From: Oscillospiraceae bacterium
GTDB taxonomy: Bacteria > Bacillota > Clostridia > Oscillospirales > Acutalibacteraceae
DNA: 6,097 bases
NCBI GenBank assembly: GCA_009783605.1
Contig: WRDE01000135.1
Coordinates: 1-6,097, forward strand
Direction: 5' to 3'
Of the stretch, positions 1 through 6,097 are shown piece after piece. The number at the start of each line of letters is the position of its first letter. The first letter of the stretch is position 1. The notes under the pieces were generated by a model. The model had not been told where the DNA came from and did not search any database. It worked only from the letters and a program-made list of their open reading frames with translations. Both the position numbers and the translations under genes were made by a program.

Positions 1-100
1 AATCATCGGGATCCGGGGGCTTGATATCCCGGAATTTCTTCTCGATCTTATACTCATCCTTGCCGAATTCCTTGTCGAGATCCGACTTTTTGACCGGCGG
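1..100 (-). other. Charged Lys/Asp/Glu hinge at the left edge of the giant protein
   Basis: After GH43 the chain passes through PAVAPPVKKSDLDKEF and a Lys/Glu/Asp-rich stretch ending IKPPDPDD at the window edge. It is low-complexity and hydrophilic, with Pro at its end, so it is read as a flexible linker to a further domain or cell-wall anchor outside the window. No stop codon is seen. Confidence 0.55.
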
Positions 101-3100
101 GGCCACGGCCGGGACGCTGGTGTCGGTTTGCGGGGCAAACTGGATCGTCCCGTCAGGGTTGAAGACGATTTCTTCGACGCAGACCGAGCGCAACGCGCCG
201 TCGCCGCCCGAAAGTACCGCGTTGTGATAGAAGATATACCATTTACCCTTGAACTGCTGGATCGAGCCGTGGGAGGTGTCGCCGGTATTGACCTGGCCGA
301 GGATCGAGCCGCGCGGCGTCCACGGGCCGTAGGGACTGCTGGCGGTGCAATAGAGCATATCGTCGCCGCCCGGCGCGCCGGTGGGATTGCCGGGGTACGC
401 CAAATAATAGATCTTCACGCCGGAATCGTTGTAGCGATAGAACAGCCACGGCCCTTCATGGTAGTTGGGCAGTTTATTATAACTGGCGGTGAGACCGCTG
501 TTGTACCGCTGGTTCAGGATCGTCCAGGGCTCATCAAGCTGGGTCATGCTGGGCTTCAACCGCGCGATACGGCATTGGCCGCCGCCGCCGGTGATCATAT
601 AATATGTGCCGTCGTCGTCCGCGAACACGCAGGGATCGATGATGTCCATATTGGTGCCGCTCTTGACTAAGTTGCCCGCGCTGTCGGTCAATCTCACAAA
701 GGCGGTGCTGGAGTTTGTGAACCCGTTGGTTTTGAAGTTTTCATAGGGGCTGTCGCTGTTGGCGACGAAGATATACCAGTTTTCGCCCCAGCCGGTGGCG
801 CCGCCGCCGTCCATGCCGGTGGAATGCGGGAAGTAGTAGAAGAACGGTCCCTTTTTCGTCCCGGTGGCGTTGGCGTTATAGGCCGCGTCGGGCGCCCACA
901 TGAAGTAGGCGTCGGAGTGATGCGCGCCGAATGTCGTCGGGATGTCGTCGCGGCGGATGATCTCGCCGTGGTCGATCCAGTCCAGCATGTTGTCGGTGGA
1001 ATAGACGTGGTACTGGTCCATCATGTTACAGCCGCGCGCGGGGAATATATCGGTCGACGGATACAGCCACAGCCGCTCGCCGCCGTCATGATCGAGCCAG
1101 ACATGCGCCGACGGGTCGGCGGTATAGTTACTGGTGATGATCGGATTGCTGGCCGTCGGGGCCTCGCTGCCGGGGGAGAAGGGGTTATCCTGGAACCGCG
1201 GTTCGCGGATGTAGATATCGCCGGTCGTGGGCCCGTTCCAGTCGAGCTGCAGGCCCATCCTGCGGATCTCATCGAATCCGAACATCGCGTCGGTATAGGG
1301 TACGCCGCCCTCATCGCCCTCAGAGAAGGTCTTGCCGCCGGTGTTGTTCTTAGTCAGCTGGGCGCTGACGGTGACCCAGGTCTTGGGTTTGGCTTTTCTT
1401 ATCTCGGCGACGTTGAGGTTGAGACGTGCCCGGGAGTTGTTCCATTTGTCTTTTTCGCCGACCATGATGAACCAGTTGTTGCCGTTTGGATTGAGATCCA
1501 GCAGGCTCGCATCGGTCACATACATCTCGAACACGAAGAACTTGTTGGTGTATTCGCTCAGATCCTGCAGATTGTTCTCGTTGGTGTAGTTGATGTGCAC
1601 GATCGTATTGCTGCTGTTCAGGTTCATCTTATAGGACGGATATCTGTCCGGGGCGGTGGCCGCTACGCCCGCGCCGCGGCTGTTGAAGGTGCTGTCGGTG
1701 GGTCCCATCGGCACCGTCGGGGTATAATTGGGCGCCGGGGTGCTCGGGGCGGCCTGGAACCGGACGTTCCGGATAAACAGCGTGCCGTTGCCGGTGACGG
1801 GGAGCTTGGTCTTCACGCTGCGGGTCAGCCGCAGCCGGACCGCCGTGACATCGGTCTTGTCGACGCCGCCCTGTTCGGTAGACGCAATATTGGCACTCGC
1901 GTCAATCGGGATCGAGATGGTTTTCCAGGTGTTGGCCCCGAGGGTATTGATGTTCGAGAGGGCCGAACCGCCGTTATACTGGGTGAATTTGCCCCAAGTC
2001 GAGTCGCCGTTGCAGATCCGCGGGTAAAAACCGTTGATATCGGCGAGAATCGCCGTGTTGGTAGCCATAATATCGAACGCCAGATAGTTGGCTTCGCTGA
2101 CATCCACGCCCCAGGCGGCCCGGACGTCGATCTCATACCCCTCGCTGCTCGGGCAGGCGTGATCCTGAATGAAATAGGCGAACTTGCCCTCGACCGGATC
2201 CTTCTGTACGCGGCCGGTGACCGTCGTGCTCGCGGCGTCGCGGACCTCGATGCCCGGTTCAAACCCGCGGGCATACACGATCGGCGGCGTCTGGGCTGCC
2301 GCGCTCTCCGGGGAGGAAACGGTCAATACATAGGACGCGGTCGCGCTGGCATAGGTTGCGTCCTCCGCTTTTCTGGCGGTGATGGTGGTGGTGCCGATAT
2401 TCAGAGGGGTCACCTCGCCGGTGGTTGCATTCACCGTCGCGATCAGCGGGTTGGCGCTGCTGTAGGTAATCGCGCCGGAGCCGGCCCCGGTAGTCGTCAC
2501 CGGATACGGCCCGGAGGTATCGTTGGTAAGGATATTGCGCGGCGCGTTATTGTCCGGGAACGCGATGGTCTGTTCGGTTTTTTTGGTGATGCCGGTAACT
2601 TCTATAATCCGGTCGGCGGTGAGGTTGTTGGTCGAATACACGCCGGCGGTCGGCGTGATCGTGGTGCCGACAGTAGCGCCGCCAGCCGCTCTATAGGATA
2701 CCACCGGTGTGCCCGTGAAATCGGGGTCAATAATAACTCTGAAGTTAATGGTGTTGCCCGTGCCCGATGCTCTCGTCCACGAGCTGTCCGGCTCGATGAC
2801 GATCCGGTATCCGAGATAACTCGCCTGCCGGAGCGCGTTCTGATTGGCCGTCGGCTGGGCGATATCCACGAAATTGGCGAGCTGGAAGTCCTGAATCGCC
2901 CAGTACGCGCCGCGGTCGGCGGAACCGACGGGCCGCCGGATCATCACATACCGTGCGGTCTGGGCCCCGATGTCTATCTTGGTGGAACTGCCGATATTAT
3001 TCGGACCACGTACCGTCCAGTTGGTACCGGTTACTCCGGCGGTGGTGGTGGTGCTCCAGCAAGCCGCCGCGGTGCCGGTGCAAATCTGGCCGCCTTCCGG

Positions 3101-6022
3101 CCAGTCGTTGCCGCCGCCGCCGTGGACGAGGAGGACTGTGTTGTAGTTTTTCGCGGCGGATCCGGTGTCCACCATCCACCATTGCGGAAGGGCGGTACCG
3201 CTGGCATTTTGCCATCCCATTTTCCATTCGTTGTTGCTATTGCCAAGAACGCCGTTTATGGCCATGCCGGCGTTGGTGCTGTCTGCCGAACCCTTCGCCT
3301 GCGCTGTCCAGCCGGTCCTGCTGAGGATCGGGCTGGGATTTTTGGTGCCGATTCTGACGTTTTTGACCGCCCAATGGGCGCCCTGGTTCGGATTGGCCGA
3401 AATCCGCAGCATGAGGTAACGCGCGGTTATCGACGCTATTTCATAAGTGCTGGTGCCGGCGGCCGCTGAAGTAATACTGGCGATTTGCGCAAAGTTGGTG
3501 GTATTCGCGGTGGTCCCCCATCCGGTGGGCGCCGCCGTGTTGGATTGCCAGATCTGGAAATTGGCCCGCGGATAGTCGCTGCCGCCGCCGCCGCCCCATT
3601 CGATTTGGATGACGTCAAAGGTCTTGGCCGCGCCCATATCAATCTGGAGAACCAGCGGGAAGGTGCTGGTCAACTGACCGCTGCGCACCGTCGTATCCTG
3701 CCAGCCGCCGGACCATGCGTCGTCATTTTCGATGAGGACGTCGTCTTTATTTCCGCTGAAAGTCTGGCTGGCCCATGTCCGCACACCTGTCCAAGCAGTT
3801 TTGTCCTGAAAAGTATACTTCGCGCCGCCCTCTTCGGGGCCGTAGCTGGTCGGGCCGATCTTGGTACCGGAATTTGTATAGTTCATCAAACTGGATATCT
3901 GCTTGATGTACGGCGCGCTGCCGTTGCTGCTCCGGCGGTCGGTGGTGTTGCCGCGCATATTCGAGTTGAGGAAATTCAGCTGGCCGCCCGCCAGATTGAT
4001 GAACGCCGAGCCGGCTTCGGCCACGTTGGCGCAATACAGGTTGATGATACCTGAATTCGCCTCGAGGTTGAAGGCGGTATAGGGCTGGCCCCAATAGTCG
4101 GAGCCGTAAATATTGGCGGTGAAACTGCTGTTGGCCTTGCCGATCATATAGGTGGCGTCGTTATAGGTGCCGCCGTTGGTCGAGACGGTCTGGGAGTTGA
4201 TGAAGTTGTAGGTGCCGGTCAACCCGCTGTCGAACATAACCGACTGCCGCGCGCCGTCGATGCCGAGGCCCATGTTGTTGATGTTCTGGGGGCCGCCGTT
4301 CCCCTGATTGATATAATGGATGCCGATCTTGGAGCCGTAATGGAAATTGTTGAACATATAGGTGTTTTTGCAGTCGCCGATCTCCATGAAATCCAGATTC
4401 TCATAGGAATAGGTATAAGTGTGCTGGTTGCCGCCGCCGGAGACCTTGCTGCGGTCGCCGTTGGCCCAGGTGCCGTATTTGCTCTCGTCGCCGCAGCCGT
4501 AGACGATGACGTTGGCCATCACGTTCTTGATGATGGCTCCCTCGGCGTTGTTGCCGTATTTCAGCGCCTGGTCAAACACATGGCCGGTCACGAAGTCGAC
4601 GTAGAGATTGTCGCAGCGGTAGGTGTCGAAGTCCATCCCGTTCAGCACCGCCCGCAGGCCGACGTTGATCACATAGATGTTGTCGCCGCGGCCCTGGATG
4701 GTATAGGGATAGGCAAAGGTCGTGAGCTTGCCGGCCGATATATTCGAGATCAGCTGTTCGGGGTAGTTGATGACCACCCCGCGCATGCCGCTGCCCGATT
4801 CCATGATGATGGCCGGGTCGCCGCCGGGATTGTTCTTGCCCCCGTATATTTCGAGTATGCTGCCCACGCCGTGGGGCACCGTGGCGATCTCGCCGCCCGC
4901 GCCCCGCAGCTCAACGCCGGAGGGGATGGTCAGCGACCCGGCGACCCGGTATTTGCCGGGGGGCAGGAAGACGATACCGCCGCCCGCGGTCGCGGCCTCA
5001 TCTAATTTGGCCTGGATGCGGGATGTCGCGTCGGGTGTGCTGGTGGTGGTGGTATAGGACAGGCTGTTGTCGTTGCCGGGGAACAGCACCGGAATATTCG
5101 TCGTGGTATCGACGACATACACGGCGTTGCGGGCCGGCCCCTTGGGCAGCGGCGCCGCAGTCTCGTTCGGAAAGACCGGCGGTTTGATCTTGGCATAGGC
5201 ATAATCGTTGCCGGGTGTGTTGACAACCGTATGTTTATTGATCGAGCTGTCGCTTATCGTATACGTATTCGTGAATTCGTTGTCGGTCAGAATGCCCCGG
5301 GAGGTGTACCCGTAGGTGATCTGCGGGGTTTTGTTCTGGAAGATGTTGCCCAGCGCGTTGAAGGTCCCGCCGTTGATCAAGACATACCCTTCCCGGATGA
5401 TGCTGCTGTTGAGCATCAGCGTACCGGAATGCTGTTCGATGGCGTTGCGTTTCGCCTTGATGTCGGCGTTGCTGAACTGGATAAACCCGCTGTTGGTGTT
5501 CGGGATCACGATGCCCTTTTCGCAGTCGTCGATCACGATATCCGAGAACATGATACCGACATGATCCGACCGGTCGAGCTGGATACCGGTTTTACAGCCG
5601 GTGAATTTGAAACCGTAGTTGTGGCCGTTGGGAACGGCGCTGTCGCCAGTGGAGAGGGTTTGGGCCGCCCGGAAGCCGATGTTGTAGCCCTCGATGTCGA
5701 GGTAGCAGGAGAAGGACCAGTCGTTGCGGCGCATCGACAGGCCGACGCCGTTATCGTATATGTAGTCGCGGATACAGTTTTTGTTTGCCTGCGTCAGCGC
5801 CGTCGCGTTCAGATTCGAGCCGATCCAGTATTCCGGCGAGAAATGCAGGTTTTCGATCCGGCCGATGTCGGCGATGGCGTCGATCTCGACGCCGAGCTTG
5901 ACCGGCGAGCCGTAGACGCCGTTGATGGTCGGCGCCGCGCCGCCGTTGAAGTAGTTATACTGAATACCGTAATAAGAATCTGTATTCAGTAAATTGACTA
6001 TTTCACCAATATATGCTATCAT
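1..6022 (-). CDS. Giant modular carbohydrate-active protein: beta-helix, 2 discoidin, Ig-like, 2 beta-sandwich modules, GH43; both ends missing, 5' end cut by IS
   Basis: One reading frame is open on the minus strand from the left edge to an in-frame stop (TAA) at 6062-6064. The only ATG upstream of the native sequence is at 6020-6022, giving 2,007 codons here (residue numbers below count from it). That ATG and about 16 codons lie inside the insertion sequence and have no Shine-Dalgarno site, so the end given is nominal; native codons begin near 5975 (residue 17, reading YYGIQYNYF). Domain order: beta-helix (17-715), two discoidin-like domains (731-892, 898-1052), Ig-like and Big_2-like (about 1065-1235), two beta-sandwich modules (1248-1422, 1436-1609), GH43 propeller (1625-1961), charged hinge. 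No signal peptide or membrane anchor is visible; the original one should lie beyond the IS, as such enzymes are normally secreted. The exact substrate cannot be read from sequence. The frame is intact, so loss of function is inferred only from the missing N-terminus and promoter. Confidence 0.85.
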   Translation of the reverse strand, partial: MIAYIGEIVNLLNTDSYYGIQYNYFNGGAAPTINGVYGSPVKLGVEIDAIADIGRIENLHFSPEYWIGSNLNATALTQANKNCIRDYIYDNGVGLSMRRNDWSFSCYLDIEGYNIGFRAAQTLSTGDSAVPNGHNYGFKFTGCKTGIQLDRSDHVGIMFSDIVIDDCEKGIVIPNTNSGFIQFSNADIKAKRNAIEQHSGTLMLNSSIIREGYVLINGGTFNALGNIFQNKTPQITYGYTSRGILTDNEFTNTYTISDSSINKHTVVNTPGNDYAYAKIKPPVFPNETAAPLPKGPARNAVYVVDTTTNIPVLFPGNDNSLSYTTTTSTPDATSRIQAKLDEAATAGGGIVFLPPGKYRVAGSLTIPSGVELRGAGGEIATVPHGVGSILEIYGGKNNPGGDPAIIMESGSGMRGVVINYPEQLISNISAGKLTTFAYPYTIQGRGDNIYVINVGLRAVLNGMDFDTYRCDNLYVDFVTGHVFDQALKYGNNAEGAIIKNVMANVIVYGCGDESKYGTWANGDRSKVSGGGNQHTYTYSYENLDFMEIGDCKNTYMFNNFHYGSKIGIHYINQGNGGPQNINNMGLGIDGARQSVMFDSGLTGTYNFINSQTVSTNGGTYNDATYMIGKANSSFTANIYGSDYWGQPYTAFNLEANSGIINLYCANVAEAGSAFINLAGGQLNFLNSNMRGNTTDRRSSNGSAPYIKQISSLMNYTNSGTKIGPTSYGPEEGGAKYTFQDKTAWTGVRTWASQTFSGNKDDVLIENDDAWSGGWQDTTVRSGQLTSTFPLVLQIDMGAAKTFDVIQIEWGGGGGSDYPRANFQIWQSNTAAPTGWGTTANTTNFAQIASITSAAAGTSTYEIASITARYLMLRISANPNQGAHWAVKNVRIGTKNPSPILSRTGWTAQAKGSADSTNAGMAINGVLGNSNNEWKMGWQNASGTALPQWWMVDTGSAAKNYNTVLLVHGGGGNDWPEGGQICTGTAAACWSTTTTAGVTGTNWTVRGPNNIGSSTKIDIGAQTARYVMIRRPVGSADRGAYWAIQDFQLANFVDIAQPTANQNALRQASYLGYRIVIEPDSSWTRASGTGNTINFRVIIDPDFTGTPVVSYRAAGGATVGTTITPTAGVYSTNNLTADRIIEVTGITKKTEQTIAFPDNNAPRNILTNDTSGPYPVTTTGAGSGAITYSSANPLIATVNATTGEVTPLNIGTTTITARKAEDATYASATASYVLTVSSPESAAAQTPPIVYARGFEPGIEVRDAASTTVTGRVQKDPVEGKFAYFIQDHACPSSEGYEIDVRAAWGVDVSEANYLAFDIMATNTAILADINGFYPRICNGDSTWGKFTQYNGGSALSNINTLGANTWKTISIPIDASANIASTEQGGVDKTDVTAVRLRLTRSVKTKLPVTGNGTLFIRNVRFQAAPSTPAPNYTPTVPMGPTDSTFNSRGAGVAATAPDRYPSYKMNLNSSNTIVHINYTNENNLQDLSEYTNKFFVFEMYVTDASLLDLNPNGNNWFIMVGEKDKWNNSRARLNLNVAEIRKAKPKTWVTVSAQLTKNNTGGKTFSEGDEGGVPYTDAMFGFDEIRRMGLQLDWNGPTTGDIYIREPRFQDNPFSPGSEAPTASNPIITSNYTADPSAHVWLDHDGGERLWLYPSTDIFPARGCNMMDQYHVYSTDNMLDWIDHGEIIRRDDIPTTFGAHHSDAYFMWAPDAAYNANATGTKKGPFFYYFPHSTGMDGGGATGWGENWYIFVANSDSPYENFKTNGFTNSSTAFVRLTDSAGNLVKSGTNMDIIDPCVFADDDGTYYMITGGGGQCRIARLKPSMTQLDEPWTILNQRYNSGLTASYNKLPNYHEGPWLFYRYNDSGVKIYYLAYPGNPTGAPGGDDMLYCTASSPYGPWTPRGSILGQVNTGDTSHGSIQQFKGKWYIFYHNAVLSGGDGALRSVCVEEIVFNPDGTIQFAPQTDTSVPAVAPPVKKSDLDKEFGKDEYKIEKKFRDIKPPDPDD
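140..1150 (-). other. Domain: GH43-type glycoside hydrolase (five-bladed beta-propeller) with catalytic triad
   Basis: Residues about 1625-1961 match the GH43 plan, whose known members are inverting beta-xylosidases, alpha-L-arabinofuranosidases, arabinanases and galactosidases. The general base is Asp1636 (codon 1115-1117) in TADPSAHVW. The pKa-modulating Asp is Asp1796 (635-637) in IIDPCVFADDDGTYY. The general acid is Glu1856 (455-457) in YHEGPWLFYR. A conserved His occurs at 1918 (269-271) in TSHGSIQQFKGKWYIFYHN. Other blades show YHVYSTDNMLDW, MWAPDA and MLYCTASSPYGPW. The Asp-to-Glu distance (60 residues) is usual; the base-to-modulator distance (160) is long. All three acids are kept, so the domain looks catalytically competent. 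The substrate is not predictable from this alone. Confidence 0.85.
1195..2280 (-). other. Domain region: two beta-sandwich, probably carbohydrate-binding modules
   Basis: Two jelly-roll-like units are visible. The first (residues about 1248-1422) starts at YARGFEPGIEVRD and has EANYLAFDIMATN, a strand NTWKTISIPID, TAVRLRLTRS, and ends with GTLFIRNVRFQAAP. After a Pro/Thr linker (APNYTPTVPMGPTD), the second (about 1436-1609) has SYKMNLNSSNTIVHI, KFFVFEMYVTD, KTWVTVSAQL, IRRMGLQLDWNG, and ends with GDIYIREPRFQ. The closing strand, IRNVRF or IREPRF, is shared. The fold and a binding role are inferred from this strand pattern; no CBM family can be named with confidence. Confidence 0.6.
2315..2820 (-). 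other. Domain region: Ig-like linker followed by bacterial Big_2-like domain
   Basis: Residues about 1065-1150 (GYRIVIEPDSSW, FRVIIDPDFTGTPVVSYRA, DRIIEVTGITKK) look like an Ig-like or fibronectin-like beta domain that I cannot assign to a family. It runs into a clearer bacterial Ig-like domain at about 1150-1235: EQTIAF, ITYSSANPLIATVNATTGEV, IGTTTITARKAEDATYASA and ASYVLTVSS. The S-x-N-P-x-I-A-T-V and G-x-T-T-I-T-A pattern is typical of Big_2. These domains usually act as spacers in secreted, surface-acting enzymes. Confidence 0.7.
2865..3330 (-). other. Domain: discoidin / F5/8 type C-like module, second of two
   Basis: Residues about 898-1052 repeat the layout of the preceding module. 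LSRTGWTAQA opens it, NEWKMGWQN and QWWMVDTGSA follow, then LLVHGGGGNDWPEGGQI, with ARYVMIRRP and GAYWAIQDFQLANF at the end. Two cysteines nine residues apart (ICTGTAAACW) could form a disulfide in an exported protein; the first copy has none at this place. It is clearly paralogous to the first module, but diverged. Confidence 0.72.
3345..3830 (-). other. Domain: discoidin / F5/8 type C-like module, first of two
   Basis: Residues about 731-892 form a galactose-binding-like beta-sandwich. Visible marks are an N-terminal Trp-rich strand (TAWTGVRTWASQTFSG), ENDDAWSGGWQD, the core strand LVLQIDMGAAKTFDVIQI, the loop EWGGGGGSDYP, and the closing strands ARYLMLRIS and GAHWAVKNVRIG. Such modules usually bind terminal sugars on the polymer. 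The assignment to this fold is good; the ligand is unknown. Confidence 0.72.
3880..5975 (-). other. Domain region: right-handed parallel beta-helix (pectate-lyase-3 / GH28-related, GH55-like), N-terminally truncated
   Basis: The region reads as short, repeated, Asn/Gly-rich beta-strand turns, such as IGRIENLHFSPEYW, GYNIGFRAAQT, GIVIPNTNSGFIQFSNA, NIYVINVGLRA and NSSFTANIYGSDYWGQP. Near residues 334-360 (about 4943-5021) is the hallmark entry to a pectate-lyase-3 type helix: SRIQAKLDEA, then GGGIVFLPPGKYRV, then a strand ending LRGAG. It sits in the middle of the region, after a linker (KIKPPVFPNE, then PKGPARNAVYVVD). This suggests two helix halves as in GH55-like proteins, with the first half missing its beginning. 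Polysaccharide lyase or hydrolase activity is possible, but I cannot point to catalytic residues. A purely binding helix, or a phage-tailspike-like fold, is the alternative. Confidence 0.75.
5958..5991. repeat. Perfect 10-bp inverted repeat spanning the IS junction
   Basis: TACTGAATAC at 5958-5967 and GTATTCAGTA at 5982-5991 are exact reverse complements separated by 14 bases that contain TAATAA. One arm falls in the host gene and the other in the presumed IS end. It could form a hairpin, or it could mean the IS boundary lies further left than 5976. Confidence 0.6.
5994..6022 (+). promoter_or_regulatory. Sigma70-type promoter of the transposase
   Basis: TTGACT at 5994-5999 is separated by 17 bases from TATCAT at 6017-6022, each one base off consensus. 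An extended -10 TG lies at 6014-6015. Transcription should start near 6029, giving a leader of only about 15 bases. On the opposite strand the -10 box contains the nominal ATG (6020-6022) of the truncated giant frame. Confidence 0.75.
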
Positions 6023-6031
6023 AAGGCATAA

Positions 6032-6039
6032 AGAGGTGA
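6032..6039 (+). promoter_or_regulatory. Ribosome binding site of the transposase
   Basis: AGAGGTGA is a good match to the Shine-Dalgarno consensus and ends four bases before the ATG at 6044. It settles the transposase start. Confidence 0.75.
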
Positions 6040-6043
6040 AGAT

Positions 6044-6097
6044 ATGGGATACACAACGGATTTAACCGATAAGCAATGGGCAATCATCAAGCCAATT
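6044..6097 (+). CDS. Transposase, IS5/IS4-like family, N-terminal 18 residues only
   Basis: The 18 codons visible read MGYTTDLTDKQWAIIKPI. The D-L-T-D-x-Q-W-x-x-I-x-P pattern is the standard N-terminus (DUF4096-type helix-turn-helix entry) of IS5/IS4-like DDE transposases. Full-length proteins of this kind run about 120 residues when split over two frames, or 250-300 residues when not; the DDE catalytic residues lie beyond the edge. The start at 6044 is supported by a GAGGTGA Shine-Dalgarno just upstream and a strong promoter. The gene faces away from the giant gene it interrupts. Confidence 0.85.
   Translation, partial: MGYTTDLTDKQWAIIKPI

Larger units (their letters stand above)
5976..6097 (+). 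mobile_element. Left end of an IS5/IS4-like insertion sequence (partial), inserted in the giant gene
   Basis: At about 5970-5976 the sequence changes abruptly from GC-rich beta-helix coding to AT-rich DNA carrying a promoter, a ribosome binding site and a transposase start on the opposite strand. The likely first base of the element is the G at 5976 (GAATCTGTATTCAG), preceded by TAATAA. A TA or TAA target duplication, as in IS427- or IS1031-like IS5 members, would fit. The other end lies outside the window, so neither the terminal inverted repeat nor the duplication can be confirmed, and the boundary could be off by some 20 bases. Confidence 0.7.

Noticed and set aside
128..670. Open + strand frame of 180 codons over the GH43 region.
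   Set aside because: It is antisense of the GH43 catalytic domain in the same codon register; the minus strand carries the conserved catalytic motifs.
824..3469. An 881-codon open frame on the + strand, the longest complete ATG-to-stop frame in the window.
   Set aside because: It is codon-aligned antisense of the minus-strand gene, with low-complexity Gly/Arg/Val-rich sequence, no domain and no ribosome binding site. The complementary strand gives clear discoidin, Ig-like and carbohydrate-module sequence. The long antisense frame follows from the GC-rich codon use of the real gene.
3110..3595. GCC/GGC triplet runs considered as a repeat array or CRISPR-like element.
   Set aside because: They are short poly-Gly codon runs in two discoidin loops; there are no spaced direct repeats.
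4316..5992. Two + strand open frames (4316-5005, 5231-5992) opposite the beta-helix.
   Set aside because: They are Val/Asp/Ala-rich shadows in the same antisense register, without recognisable motifs or start signals.
5976..6097. Possible outward-facing promoter in the IS end that would drive the truncated giant gene.
   Set aside because: On the minus strand I found only weak -35/-10 resemblances and no Shine-Dalgarno before the ATG at 6020-6022. A GGTGAA on that strand has no ATG, GTG or TTG at a suitable distance in frame.

Overview
The window holds two things: most of one very large carbohydrate-active protein gene on the minus strand, and the first part of an insertion sequence (IS) that has cut into it. 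The minus-strand frame is open without a stop from the left edge to an in-frame stop in the IS at 6062-6064. I checked the translation by hand across the whole stretch. No RNA gene, CRISPR array, terminator or second operon gene is visible, and no gap over 300 bases lacks coding sequence.

The large gene runs right to left. Its 5' end is missing beyond the IS junction near 5975, and its 3' end is missing beyond position 1. About 1,990 native codons are present. In N-to-C order they encode a right-handed beta-helix region related to the pectate-lyase-3 / GH28-related / GH55-like group (about 5975-3880), two tandem discoidin (F5/8 type C-like) domains (about 3830-2865), an Ig-like stretch with a bacterial Big_2-like domain (about 2820-2315), two beta-sandwich, probably carbohydrate-binding, domains (about 2280-1195), a GH43-type five-bladed beta-propeller with its three acidic catalytic residues (about 1150-140), and a charged hinge leading out of the window. 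The inferred role is extracellular breakdown of a complex plant or host glycan, with binding modules placing the catalytic parts on the polymer.

At the right edge the base composition falls from GC-rich (roughly 60%) to AT-rich (about 35% G+C by hand count over 5976-6097). Here there is a strong sigma70-type promoter, a Shine-Dalgarno site and the first 18 codons of an IS5/IS4-like transposase facing right. The IS separates the beta-helix gene from its own promoter, signal peptide and first helix turns, so the remnant is probably not expressed or secreted as it was originally.

The organism is a bacterium, but I cannot place it firmly. Giant modular glycosidases with discoidin, Big_2 and GH43 domains are typical of polysaccharide-degrading Bacillota (for example Paenibacillaceae and Clostridia) and of Lentisphaerota/Verrucomicrobiota-type gut or soil bacteria. 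The moderately high GC of the gene and the AT-rich IS fit any of these.
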